Shown here: piece after piece, positions 25,023-32,973 of the stretch | How the letters are laid out: each line of letters begins with the position of its first letter | How positions within the stretch are numbered: the first letter of the stretch is position 1 | NCBI GenBank assembly: GCA_029263235.1 | Contig: JAJCXW010000118.1 | Span: forward strand, 1 to 47,973 | Length of the DNA: 47,973 nt | Direction of reading: 5' to 3' | DNA from: Acidimicrobiales bacterium | GTDB taxonomy: Bacteria > Actinomycetota > Acidimicrobiia > Acidimicrobiales > Aldehydirespiratoraceae | The notes under the pieces: model-generated | Told to the model about the DNA's origin: nothing | Databases searched by the model: none | Seen by the model: the letters and a program-made list of their open reading frames with translations, nothing else | Made by a program: the position numbers and the translations under genes

Positions 25023-26642
25023 ATGACACAACAGACGCCTGACCTCGGGCCGATCGCCAATGCCGGGCCAGCTGCCGACCCCGGGCCCATTACCGATGCC
25101 TCCACGTTCTGGGAACTGCTGGAGCGGCGAGTTGCGGCCTCGCCGGACCTGCCGCTGTTGATCGACGACACCGATCGCGTGTTGACCTGTCGCCAGTTCA
25201 AGGACCAGGTCGAAAGGGTGGCAGCCGGCCTGCACGACCTCGGAGTCGGGGAGGGCACCGCGGTCACCTGGGAACTACCGACCCGTATCGAGACGCTTGT
25301 CGTCAGCTTCGCTCTTTCGAGACTCGGTGCGGTACAGAATCCGATCATTCACATCTACCGGCATCGTGAGGTCGGGTTCTGCATCCGTCAGACCGGTGCC
25401 GAGTTCGTGATCGTGCCGGGGGAGTGGAATGGCTTCGACTACCGGGCGATGGTGGAGGAGGTGACGGCCGGGCTCGATCCGCAGCCAACCATTCTGATCG
25501 GCTACGACGATCTACCCGAAGGTGATCCGGCGACACTGCCGTCGGCACCAACATCCGTGCCGCCCGGCCAGGACTCGCCGGTGCGCTGGCTCTACTACAC
25601 GTCGGGCACCACGTCTGACCCCAAGGGTGTGAAGCACACCGATCAGACGCTCATCGCGGCCGGTGTCGGCCTGGCCAAGGCCCTCGGCGCCGGTCCCGAC
25701 GACGTCGGCACGATCGCGTTTCCCTACTCCCACATCGGTGGACCCGACTACATCGTCATGATGCTGGTCGCCGGCTTCCCGGCGGTTCTCATAGAGAAGT
25801 TCGCTCCCGCGTCGGCGATGGAGGCCTTCGCTCGGCACGGGGCGACGATCATCGGCGGATCCACCGCCTTCTATCAGATGTATCTGGCCGAAGATCAAAA
25901 GACGGAAGGGGCGTCGCTGCCCCATCTGCGGGCGATGGCCGGCGGCGGAGCTCCGAAGCCCCCGGAGATCTACTACGACGTGCTCGAGAAGATGGGTGTG
26001 CCGATCGCCCACGGCTATGGCATGACCGAGTGTCCGATGATTTGCCAGGGGTCGCCAACCGACTCTGACCAGCAGCTTGCTAACACCGAAGGCGCCCCCA
26101 TCGAGGGTTGCGAAGTCGTGATCGTGAAGTCCGATGGTTTGGTTGCGGCTCCGGGCGAGGAGGGCGAGGTGCGGGTGAGCGGGCCGATGCTGTTCAAGGG
26201 CTACACCGACCCGGCGCTCGAGGCCGATGCGTTCGACAGCGAGGGCCGGTTCCGGACCGGCGATCTGGCTGTGTGTCATGCCGATGGTCATGTGACTCTC
26301 ACCGGCCGGGTGAAGGACATCATCATCCGCAAGGGCGAGAACATTTCGGCCAAGGAGATCGAGGATGTTCTCTACGCCCACCCCAAAGTCGAGAACGCCG
26401 CGGTGATCGGCCTTCCCGATCGAGAACGCGGAGAGCGTGTCTGCGCGGTGATCGAGACAGCCCCCGGCGAGGCGCCACTCACCTTCGATGAGATGGCCAG
26501 ATCCTGCACCGATGCCGGACTGATGCGTCAGAAGACTCCGGAACAATTGGAGATTCACGACGGACCGTTGCCTCGTAACGCCACAATGAAGATCCTCAAG
26601 TACGAACTACGTGACCTCTACAAGGAGCAGCCCTGGCCGTGA
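25023..26642 (+). CDS. AMP-dependent acyl-CoA synthetase
   Basis: A 539-residue ANL-superfamily ligase. The P-loop YYTSGTTSDPKGVKHT, the AMP motif HGYGMTECP and the hinge/C-terminal motifs FRTGDL, GRVKDIIIRKGENIS and NATMKILKYELR (catalytic Lys) are complete. It activates a carboxylic acid to acyl-CoA via an acyl-adenylate, feeding the beta-oxidation genes in this window. GGGAGGG precedes ATG 25023. Its stop overlaps the start of the next gene as GTGA, so the arsenate-reductase-like protein is translated in coupling with it, an unusual partnership. Confidence 0.93.
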   Translation: MTQQTPDLGPIANAGPAADPGPITDASTFWELLERRVAASPDLPLLIDDTDRVLTCRQFKDQVERVAAGLHDLGVGEGTAVTWELPTRIETLVVSFALSRLGAVQNPIIHIYRHREVGFCIRQTGAEFVIVPGEWNGFDYRAMVEEVTAGLDPQPTILIGYDDLPEGDPATLPSAPTSVPPGQDSPVRWLYYTSGTTSDPKGVKHTDQTLIAAGVGLAKALGAGPDDVGTIAFPYSHIGGPDYIVMMLVAGFPAVLIEKFAPASAMEAFARHGATIIGGSTAFYQMYLAEDQKTEGASLPHLRAMAGGGAPKPPEIYYDVLEKMGVPIAHGYGMTECPMICQGSPTDSDQQLANTEGAPIEGCEVVIVKSDGLVAAPGEEGEVRVSGPMLFKGYTDPALEADAFDSEGRFRTGDLAVCHADGHVTLTGRVKDIIIRKGENISAKEIEDVLYAHPKVENAAVIGLPDRERGERVCAVIETAPGEAPLTFDEMARSCTDAGLMRQKTPEQLEIHDGPLPRNATMKILKYELRDLYKEQPWP

Positions 26643-27013
26643 GCACGATCCAGATATTCCACAAACCCCATTGAAACTCTTCCCAGAACGCCGTGACGGT
26701 CGCCACGGATCTAGGAATCGATTTCGAAACCGTTCTCTACATGAAGACCAATCCCGACGAGGACGCGCTCAGGGACATCATCGCCAAGCTCGAGGACCCG
26801 GTCGAGAATCTGGTCCGCAAGGACGCGCAGTTCAAGAAGCTCGAGCTCGATGCGGACGATTACGTGGGCAATCCGGACGCCGTGGTCGAGGTCCTTCTGC
26901 GTTACCCGAGATTGATTCAGCGCCCGATCATCGTCACCGATGACAAGGCCATCATCGGGCGTCCTCTCGGTGATCAGAAGGCCAAGGACCGCGTCGCTCA
27001 GATCTTCGCTTGA
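26639..27013 (+). CDS. ArsC-family arsenate reductase, candidate selenoprotein (in-frame TGA at residue 12)
   Basis: Read from GTG 26639 the frame gives V-S-T-I-Q-I-F-H-K-P-H-(TGA)-N-S-S-Q and continues to the stop at 27011-27013: 124 residues counting the TGA. The TGA (26672-26674) falls at residue 12, the catalytic Cys12 position of ArsC (H-x-P-x-C-x-x-S). The rest is an intact ArsC: NLVRKD, YPRLIQRPIIV and AIIGRPLGD keep the arsenate-binding arginines. The start is supported by a GTGA overlap with the upstream stop and AAGGAG at 26622-26627; the alternative GTG 26693 has no ribosome site and would delete the active site. A stem-loop follows the TGA. Selenocysteine is the favoured reading; a Cys-to-stop nonsense mutation is the alternative. 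Confidence 0.75.
26680..26717 (+). promoter_or_regulatory. SECIS-like stem-loop downstream of the TGA codon
   Basis: Pairs: TTCC 26680-26683 with GGAA 26714-26717, AGA 2685-26687 region with TCT 26710-26712, CCGTG 26691-26695 with CACGG 26704-26708, then C26697-G26702 closing a GGTC loop (26698-26701). The loop begins 23 nt after the TGA and has G at its first two positions, features expected of bacterial selenocysteine insertion elements read by SelB. It was folded by eye and not scored. Confidence 0.5.
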
Positions 27014-28256
27014 CCTTCGCCGAGCCGGCGGAAGCCGCTCCCGTTTCGGTGGGTTTGGCGATCCAGGTGCCGTCGGATTGTCGGTGAAGGCGAATGTGGC
27101 CGTCGTGGAGCAGCGTGTGACATCGCGGGCAGAGAAGGGCCATGGTGTCGATATCTGTGGCGCCCCCGTCCTGCCATTCGTGGATGTGGTGAGTGTGGCA
27201 GCGCTGCACCGGTGCGTTGCAGTTGATGCATCCCCGATCGCGCACTGCTGCCACCAGACGCTGATCGTTGTTGGCGAGACGTCGGCCTCGGCCGAGCCAC
27301 AACGGCCGGCCGGGCCCATCGAACAGCGCTCCATGCCAAGTGGTGTCGGCTGGTAGTTGAGTGAGCACGCTGGCAGGAATGGGGCCGGTGTCGAGGATCT
27401 CGCATCGTGCGTTGGGGTCGGTGCCGTCGATGACACCGATGTCGGCAACCACGACCACCGTGGTGGAGACACGACCGGTGTGAGGGGCGTCGTCAGTGTT
27501 GTCGGGCTGGTGGGGACTGGCGGCCCCGAGAAGCCGGGCCACAGCGTCGGCCCGACGTTGTGCCGCGGTGCGGATCTCGTCGGGGCGTCCGTCGCGGCCG
27601 CCATCGGAGCGCCACAGGGAGTCGGTCTCGGCGTCGAGTCGGGCCAGCGCTCCGGCCCCGGTGACGGGGTCGAACTCGAGGTTGCACACCAACATGCCAT
27701 CGGGGTTGGTGAACCACGACGCACGACGGGCCTTGCGCTGGCGTTCGAGCTGCCGCTCGGCATCGTCGGTGCGTTGGTGACGGCGAATCCAGTCGCGGAT
27801 CTCGCGCGCCGCGAGATCCGCCGGACGCGACCCGCACAACCCGAGCAGCTTCTGGTCGGTGTCGACCGCGTCGGCGGAGATCAGGGTGGCGGCACGGGCC
27901 AGATCGTCGACCGTCTCGGCCGGGATCGCCCCCGAAGCCAGACCCTCGGCCACATTGGGCATCGCGGCCACGGCAGTAGCGCGGCGAGAGCGCCTCTTGG
28001 CCTCACGGCTACTGCAATGGGTGACGCTTCGGACCACGCCGGCAGCATCGAGGCCGTGGTCGTCGAGCCCGTCGATAGCGGCTGCGAACCGGGAATCGGC
28101 CATGTCGAGAGCACCCCGCAGCCGGCTCAGCGCCGCGACAGTGTCGACCAATGCACGACGGGACGCGCCCTCGGGCGACAACTTGACAACCTCCCCGGCA
28201 ACCCGATCAACGACCTCTACGAACATGTGTATGACTCTAGGAATGGGGTGTGACAT
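26952..28256 (-). CDS. HNH endonuclease, 13E12/DUF222 family
   Basis: 434 residues. A DUF222 helical N-terminal region (SRLRGALDMADSRFAAAIDGL through ASGAIPAETVDDLARA) is followed by a C-terminal HNH domain: GCINCNAPVQRCHTHHI, then H-x8-D and LLCPRCHTLLHDG with two zinc-type CxxC pairs. The family is highly repeated in actinobacterial genomes, and its role (homing or mobile-element nuclease) is not settled. ATG 28256 lies within an inverted repeat, so ATG 28226 (MFVEVVD) may be the true start. Its 3' end overlaps the convergent arsC-like gene by 62 bp. Confidence 0.9.
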   Translation of the reverse strand: MSHPIPRVIHMFVEVVDRVAGEVVKLSPEGASRRALVDTVAALSRLRGALDMADSRFAAAIDGLDDHGLDAAGVVRSVTHCSSREAKRRSRRATAVAAMPNVAEGLASGAIPAETVDDLARAATLISADAVDTDQKLLGLCGSRPADLAAREIRDWIRRHQRTDDAERQLERQRKARRASWFTNPDGMLVCNLEFDPVTGAGALARLDAETDSLWRSDGGRDGRPDEIRTAAQRRADAVARLLGAASPHQPDNTDDAPHTGRVSTTVVVVADIGVIDGTDPNARCEILDTGPIPASVLTQLPADTTWHGALFDGPGRPLWLGRGRRLANNDQRLVAAVRDRGCINCNAPVQRCHTHHIHEWQDGGATDIDTMALLCPRCHTLLHDGHIRLHRQSDGTWIAKPTETGAASAGSAKVKRRSERRGPWPSDHREDAR

Positions 28257-28266
28257 CGTGATGTCA
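28251..28266. promoter_or_regulatory. 7-bp inverted repeat TGACATC-GT-GATGTCA, candidate operator
   Basis: A 16-bp near-palindrome about 58 bp before the TetR-family gene and at the 5' end of the divergent HNH gene. Size and symmetry fit a TetR-family operator. The extended word GGTGTGACATC (28247-28257) is shared with the inverted repeat at 11179-11227. Confidence 0.5.
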
Positions 28267-28323
28267 AGTGGTGCGCGCGATCAGCTTTCATGTCGCGACA
28301 GCGGTCCGGGTTACCATCCGGCC

Positions 28324-28908
28324 GTGCCGGACACCGCCCGATTGACCGACAAACAGGCCAAGCGTCGCAGTGGTGTGATCGCGGCTGCGCTCGACCTCGC
28401 GGCCGAGGGCGGTTACGAAGGCGTGCAAATGCGAGATGTGGCGAGCAGCGCCGATGTCGCCCTCGGAACCGTCTACCACTACTTCTCCTCCAAGGACCAT
28501 CTGCTGGCCGCTTCGATGATCGAACTGCTCGGTGGTCTCGAGAAGTCGGTGGCCAAGACGCCTGCGGTCGGCCCCGCCACGCTTGACCGTGTGCTCGACC
28601 TGCTCCAACGCATCACCGGTGCGATGGCCTCCAATCAGAACATCAGCTCCGCCCTGATATCGGGCTTGGTGGCCGAGGGCGAGGAAGTCGCCGCTTGCCA
28701 GGAGGAGATGCACGAGACGTTCGAAGCCGTGCTCCAGACAGCCTTCGCTGGCGATTTTCCAGCCGACGACCGGCGGCGGATCATTCGTGCTCTCGAACAC
28801 GTCTGGTTCTCGGCGCTCATCGGCTGGAAGAACGGCTGGATGCCGTTCGAGCAGGCGGTTGGCGAACTGGAGGACGCGGCCGCGATGCTGTGTGCGGGGA
28901 GGAACTGA
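28324..28908 (+). CDS. TetR-family regulator, KstR-like
   Basis: 194 residues. The HTH domain (GGYEGVQMRDVASSADVALGTVYHYFSSKDHLL) is close to that of KstR, the cholesterol-catabolism repressor of mycobacteria (GGYEAVQMRAVA...). The C-terminal ligand domain contains HVWFSALIGWKNGW. The start is GTG 28324. Its stop overlaps the next ATG (TGATG), so regulator and downstream lipid genes form one operon; CoA-thioester intermediates of a steroid or related acid are plausible ligands by analogy. Classic KstR target motifs were not seen, but the 28251-28266 palindrome is a candidate site. Confidence 0.87.
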   Translation: MPDTARLTDKQAKRRSGVIAAALDLAAEGGYEGVQMRDVASSADVALGTVYHYFSSKDHLLAASMIELLGGLEKSVAKTPAVGPATLDRVLDLLQRITGAMASNQNISSALISGLVAEGEEVAACQEEMHETFEAVLQTAFAGDFPADDRRRIIRALEHVWFSALIGWKNGWMPFEQAVGELEDAAAMLCAGRN

Positions 28909-29948
28909 TGTCGGACGAAGTTCTCGAAGCGCCGCTGGTTCTCGAGTATCCGTTCACCCGCACCACCGGTCCGGTCGTGGGGGCGTTCCTCACCGGCTTG
29001 CGTGAGGGTGTCGTTCTCGGGGTGAAGCGAAGTGACGGCTCGGTGATGTGTCCGCCGCTCGAATACGACCCCGCCGATTCGGCGGCGCTGTCGGAGATGG
29101 TCGAGATCGGACAGGCCGGTGAGATCGTCACGTGGAGTTGGAACGGTGCGCCCCGGCCCCAGCAGCCCTTCGACCGGCCATTCGCCTGGGCCATGGTTCG
29201 TCTCGATGGAGCCGACACGACCATCCTGCACGGAGTACTCGTCGACGATCCGTCCGAGATCCACACCGGGATGCGGGTCGAGATCGTGTGGCGCGACGAA
29301 CGGGTCGGTCACATCAGCGATATCGCCGGGTTCGCACCGGAGTCAGCCCCGGCCGGATCGGAGCGCACTCCGGTGTCGGGCGACGGAGTCGAGGTGGTGT
29401 CGGCGGCCGAGCCGGTGCAGAGCGTCCGCACCCCGATCCGAATCGAGTACAGCTACACGCCGGGTCGTGGATTGTCGGCCTATCTGAGAGCCATGAAGGA
29501 CAAGCGGATCCTCGGCGACAAATGCCCGGTCAGCGGTCAGGTGTTCGTGCCGCCCCGAGGTGTGAGCCCGATCGCCGGAATGCCGACCTCCGAGATGGTC
29601 GAGCTCGCTGACACCGGCTACGTCGAGTCCTTCAACATCACTCGGGTGCCCATCCACGGCCGCGACGATCTGCATCCTCCCTACTGCAGCGCGTGGATCG
29701 TGCTCGACGGAGCGTCGGTCGGGTTCATGGGTCTGGTCACCGGAATCGAGGCCGACGATGTCACCATTGGGCTTCGGGTGAAGGCCCTGTGGAAGCCCGA
29801 CGACGAGCTCGAGATGTCGGCCACCAACATCTTGTCGTGGGTCCCCACCGGCGAGCCCGACGTGGTGATCGACAACTACGAACTGGTCGGTCGCGTCGAC
29901 GAGACCACACCCGGCAAGACCTCCACAGACGAGGAGGCCGAGTCGTGA
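28908..29948 (+). CDS. double DUF35 (OB-fold, acyl-CoA-associated) protein
   Basis: 346 residues built of two DUF35 units, roughly 5-160 and 175-330. Each has a rubredoxin-like segment (GSVMCPPLEYDP; LGDKCPVSGQVFVPPRG) and an OB-fold (EIVTWSWNG...; GYVESFNITRVP). Neither zinc ribbon has its full cysteine set: one Cys is seen in each. DUF35 proteins partner thiolase-fold enzymes, for example ChsH2 with Ltp2 in steroid side-chain cleavage. Here two DUF35 units in one chain precede two thiolase-fold genes, suggesting one partner each or a pseudo-dimer. GGGGAGGAA precedes ATG 28908; the TGATG overlap couples it to the regulator gene. Confidence 0.85.
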   Translation: MSDEVLEAPLVLEYPFTRTTGPVVGAFLTGLREGVVLGVKRSDGSVMCPPLEYDPADSAALSEMVEIGQAGEIVTWSWNGAPRPQQPFDRPFAWAMVRLDGADTTILHGVLVDDPSEIHTGMRVEIVWRDERVGHISDIAGFAPESAPAGSERTPVSGDGVEVVSAAEPVQSVRTPIRIEYSYTPGRGLSAYLRAMKDKRILGDKCPVSGQVFVPPRGVSPIAGMPTSEMVELADTGYVESFNITRVPIHGRDDLHPPYCSAWIVLDGASVGFMGLVTGIEADDVTIGLRVKALWKPDDELEMSATNILSWVPTGEPDVVIDNYELVGRVDETTPGKTSTDEEAES

Positions 29949-30997
29949 GAGACGTGGCCGTGGTCGGGTTCGCCCAGCGACAAGAAGCGGAGATCGCCGA
30001 CGAGTCCGAAGTCGAGCTGATGGTCCCGCTCATGGATCAGGTCAAGAAGTCGGTCGGGCTCAGCCAGCAGGACATCGGCTTCACTTGTTCGGGATCGTCG
30101 GACTTTCTCGCCGGCCAGGCCTTCTCGTTCGTGATGACGATCGACGGCACCGGCCCGGTCCCTCCGATCAGCGAGAGCCACGTCGAGATGGATGGTGCGT
30201 GGGCGCTCTACGAAGCCTGGGTGAAGCTGCAGATCGGCGACATCGACACGGCATTCGTCTACTCCTACGGACGGTCTTCGAGGGGTTCGTTGCGCGATGT
30301 CCTCGCCACCCAGATGGACCCCTACTACGTGGCCCCGCTCTGGCCCGACGCGTTCGCCATCGAGGCGCTGCGGGCCCGGCTGCTGCTCGACTCGGGGAAG
30401 GTCGACGAGCGGCATCTCGCCGAGATCGCCTCACGGAGCCGTGAACATGCCGCCGCCAACCCCAACGCGGTTCGCTGTTCGCCCAAGTCGGTCGACGACA
30501 TCCTCGCCGAACCGTTCTCGGTCGATCCTCTGCGGCCCTCCGACCTTCCCGCCTCGGCCGATGGGGGAGCGGTGATGATCCTCGCCGCTGGCGACCGGGC
30601 CCGGGACCTGTGCGACCGTCCGGTCTGGATCCGCGGCATCGATCACCGGATCGACGCCCACAGTCTCGGGGTGCGCGACCTCACCCGGGTCGAGTCGGCC
30701 GAGATCGCCGCCCACCATGCCGGAGTGGCCGACGACAAGATCGATTTCGCCGAACTCCACGCACCGTTCACCACTTCGGAGTTCCTCCTCACCGAGGCCT
30801 TGGGCCTCGAATCCGACACCATCGTCAACCCGTCGGGAGGCGCTCTGGCAGCCCACACGATGATGGCCTCCGGACTGATCCGCATCGGAGAAGCCGCCAC
30901 TCGCATCCAGGCCGGTGATGGCGACCGGGCCGCGGCTCACGCCTCGTCGGGACCATGCCTGCAACAGAACCTCGTCTGCGTACTGGAGGGGGACTGA
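29945..30997 (+). CDS. thiolase-fold lipid-transfer-type protein (Ltp-like)
   Basis: 350 residues with the thiolase fold. C-terminal motifs ELHAPFTTSEFLL and NPSGGALAAHTMMASG are present, but the N-terminal nucleophile region reads HVEMDGAWALYEAW, without the usual catalytic cysteine. This is the pattern of Ltp-type retro-aldolases and SCP-x-like proteins, which act with DUF35 partners, rather than of Claisen thiolases. GTG 29945 overlaps the preceding stop (GTGA); the next gene starts 1 bp after its stop. A role in shortening a steroid-like side chain is inferred from context. Confidence 0.85.
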   Translation: MRDVAVVGFAQRQEAEIADESEVELMVPLMDQVKKSVGLSQQDIGFTCSGSSDFLAGQAFSFVMTIDGTGPVPPISESHVEMDGAWALYEAWVKLQIGDIDTAFVYSYGRSSRGSLRDVLATQMDPYYVAPLWPDAFAIEALRARLLLDSGKVDERHLAEIASRSREHAAANPNAVRCSPKSVDDILAEPFSVDPLRPSDLPASADGGAVMILAAGDRARDLCDRPVWIRGIDHRIDAHSLGVRDLTRVESAEIAAHHAGVADDKIDFAELHAPFTTSEFLLTEALGLESDTIVNPSGGALAAHTMMASGLIRIGEAATRIQAGDGDRAAAHASSGPCLQQNLVCVLEGD

Positions 30998-30998
30998 C

Positions 30999-32165
30999 AT
31001 GGGCGGGGAACGCGCTGCGGTCATCGGAGTCGGCCAGACCAAGTACGCCTCCACCAGAGGCGACGTGTCGATGGCAGGACTCCTGCGTGAGGCCGCGTTT
31101 AGAGCCCTCGAGATGGCCGACAAGACCTGGGCCGACATCGACGCGATCGTGCTCGGAAAGGCCCCCGACTTCTTCGAGGGGGTGATGATGCCAGAGCTCT
31201 ACCTGTCCGAAGCGCTCGGTGCGGTGGGAAAGCCCATGTTGAGAGTCCACACCGCCGGATCCGTGGGTGGCTCCACTGCTTGTATGGCCACATCGCTGGT
31301 GCAGAGCCGGGTGCACCGCACCGTTCTCACGATCGGGTGGGAGAAGCAATCGGAGTCCAACGCCATGTGGGCTCTGTCGTTGCCCCAGCCCTTCTCCACT
31401 TCGATCAACGCCGGTGCCGGTGGGTACTTCTCGCCGATCATCCGCCGCTACATGATGAACACCAACGCCCCCGAACTGATCGGCTGCATGGTTGCGTTCA
31501 AGGACCGTCAGCATGCTCTGCGCAACCCGCTGGCCCATCTTCATCAGCGCGACCTCACGTTCGAACAGGTGGTCGAGTCGCCGATGTTGTGGGACCCGAT
31601 CCGATACTCCGAGACGTGCCCGTCGTCCGACGGTGCCTGCGCCATGGTGATCACCGACGAGACCGGCGGAGATGCCCACAGCGGCCCAGTGGCGTGGGTG
31701 CAGGGCACCGCCATGCGCACCGAAGCCAACAACTACGGCGGTCGAAACATGGTGTCGCCCGCCGCCAGCGAACAATGCGCCGCCGACGTGTTTTCCCAGG
31801 CCGGCATCACCGACCGCCGAAGCGAGATCGACGCGGTCGAGATGTATGTGCCGTTCTCCTGGTACGAGCCGATGTGGCTCGAAAGCCTCGGGTTTTGCGA
31901 CAAGGGCGAGGGATGGAGGATGGTGGAGAGCGGTGCCACCGGCATCGACGGCGGCGATCTGCCCGTGAACTGTTCCGGAGGGGTGCTGTCGTCCAACCCG
32001 ATCGGGGCGTCGGGCATGATCCGCTTTGCCGAAGCGGCGTTGCAGGTGATGGGCGCTGCCGGTGAACATCAGGTCGACGGCGCTCGCACCGCGTTCGGCC
32101 ATGCCTACGGCGGTGGTGCCCAGTATTTCGCCATGTGGATCGTGGGCGCCGACAAGAACCGCTGA
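30999..32165 (+). CDS. thiolase-fold protein, acetyl-CoA acetyltransferase-like
   Basis: 388 residues. AAVIGVGQTKYASTRGDVSM opens the thiolase fold and GEGWRMVESGATGIDGGDLPVNCSGGVLSSNPIGASG is near the C-terminus. The nucleophile region reads AGSVGGSTACMAT instead of CASG, and the GHP motif is SNP, so His is replaced by Asn. It is therefore probably not a classical thiolase; a retro-aldolase or structural partner of the adjacent Ltp-like and DUF35 proteins is likely. ATG 30999 has GGAGGGGG upstream, 1 bp after the previous stop. Last gene of the KstR-like operon. Confidence 0.86.
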   Translation: MGGERAAVIGVGQTKYASTRGDVSMAGLLREAAFRALEMADKTWADIDAIVLGKAPDFFEGVMMPELYLSEALGAVGKPMLRVHTAGSVGGSTACMATSLVQSRVHRTVLTIGWEKQSESNAMWALSLPQPFSTSINAGAGGYFSPIIRRYMMNTNAPELIGCMVAFKDRQHALRNPLAHLHQRDLTFEQVVESPMLWDPIRYSETCPSSDGACAMVITDETGGDAHSGPVAWVQGTAMRTEANNYGGRNMVSPAASEQCAADVFSQAGITDRRSEIDAVEMYVPFSWYEPMWLESLGFCDKGEGWRMVESGATGIDGGDLPVNCSGGVLSSNPIGASGMIRFAEAALQVMGAAGEHQVDGARTAFGHAYGGGAQYFAMWIVGADKNR

Positions 32166-32169
32166 ACGG

Positions 32170-32187
32170 CCTGTGGGTGCCTGATTC
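32170..32187. repeat. direct repeat, copy 1 (CCTGTGGGTGCCTGATTC)
   Basis: Identical 18-mer to 34298-34315; similarity fades out over a further 25 bp or so (TCGTGG, CTGRYC, GGCG). It lies 4 bp after a stop codon. A weaker third relative lies at 36716-36751. Confidence 0.85.
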
Positions 32188-32300
32188 TTCGTCGTGGCTG
32201 GTCAGGCGGTGCAGCGGGTCGACTTCACGACGCGAAGGTGGCTCGGATCCGCGAGTGGTGGCTCGATCCCCCTGGTCGTTCAGTAGACCCAGCTTGTATT

Positions 32301-32405
32301 GAGTGTCGAAGAGTGGCTCGACAGCGATGATGTGATGCATCGCTGAGCGTCCCACAGCTACAGTCGCTCAGATCACCCCGAGTACACAGAAGACCTGACA
32401 GACCC
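32301..32405. repeat. sigma-gene upstream repeat, copy 1
   Basis: Aligns without gaps to 34881-34983 at roughly 70% by eye, best over GAGTGGCTCG and the GCATCGCTGAGCGTCC block. Both copies sit 75-135 bp before an ECF sigma gene, so a shared promoter or leader is likely. Confidence 0.75.
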
Positions 32406-32478
32406 AGCCCTGGAGCGTTTCCGAACCATTTGCGAAGACGTGCAACATTTCGCATGGATAGGGCATCGTTGAGGGTAG

Positions 32479-32973
32479 ATGGATGAGGTGTCGCTCCCCG
32501 CGCAGGGGCCTGTGGGTTCGGCCGAGGACGGTGTTTCACTGTTGTTCGCTCAGGAGCGGCAGCCCATGGTGCGCATGGCGACCTTGATGGTTGGGTCCGC
32601 TGCGGTGGCCGAGGAGGTCGTACAGGACGCGTTCTCGGTGGTGAGCCAGCGGTGGGGCTCATTGGTTCGGCCAGGGGCGTATCTCCGCCAGACGGTGGTC
32701 AACGGTTGTGCTCAAGTCTTGCGCAGGCGATCAGTGGAAGATCGCTACGCCCGACTCGAGTCAGTGCCGGACAGTGTTGAGATTCCGACCCGGTTGCTGG
32801 AGATACGGGATGCGCTCGATCGCCTGAGCGAGCGCCAACGGATTGTCGTGGTGCTTCGCTACTTCGTTGATATTTCCGACGGTGAGATCGCTGAGGTGTT
32901 GGGTGTGCGGCCGGCCACGGTTCGCTCGCTTGCCCGTCGAGCGCTCGCTGCCCTCCGGAAGGAACTGAAATGA
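32479..32973 (+). CDS. ECF-type RNA polymerase sigma factor
   Basis: 164 residues with the sigma-70 region 2 (FAQERQPMVRMATLMVGSAAVAEEVVQDAF and WGSLVRPGAYLRQTVVNGC) and region 4 HTH (LSERQRIVVVLRYFVDISDGEIAEVLGVRPATVRSLARRAL). It belongs to the SigE-like actinobacterial ECF group. GAGGGTAG precedes ATG 32479. It overlaps the next gene by ATGA, so the membrane protein encoded there is the likely anti-sigma factor. A second such module lies 2.6 kb downstream. Confidence 0.9.
   Translation: MDEVSLPAQGPVGSAEDGVSLLFAQERQPMVRMATLMVGSAAVAEEVVQDAFSVVSQRWGSLVRPGAYLRQTVVNGCAQVLRRRSVEDRYARLESVPDSVEIPTRLLEIRDALDRLSERQRIVVVLRYFVDISDGEIAEVLGVRPATVRSLARRALAALRKELK

Larger units (their letters stand above)
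32166..32478. other. intergenic region with two repeat families
   Basis: No gene seen. It contains the 18-bp word CCTGTGGGTGCCTGATTC (32170-32187) and one copy (32301-32405) of a repeat of about 100 bp that recurs at 34881-34983, in each case upstream of an ECF sigma gene. A promoter for the first sigma gene must lie here. Confidence 0.7.

Noticed and set aside
26693-27013. Arsenate reductase-like gene starting at GTG 26693
   Set aside because: This start removes the active-site loop and has no ribosome site. The same frame extends upstream through one TGA to a coupled GTG with AAGGAG, and the upstream part is clearly ArsC sequence.
26952-27356. Plus-strand frames continuing after the arsC-like stop
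   Set aside because: They are antisense to the HNH domain of the DUF222 protein, which has a clear zinc/HNH motif.
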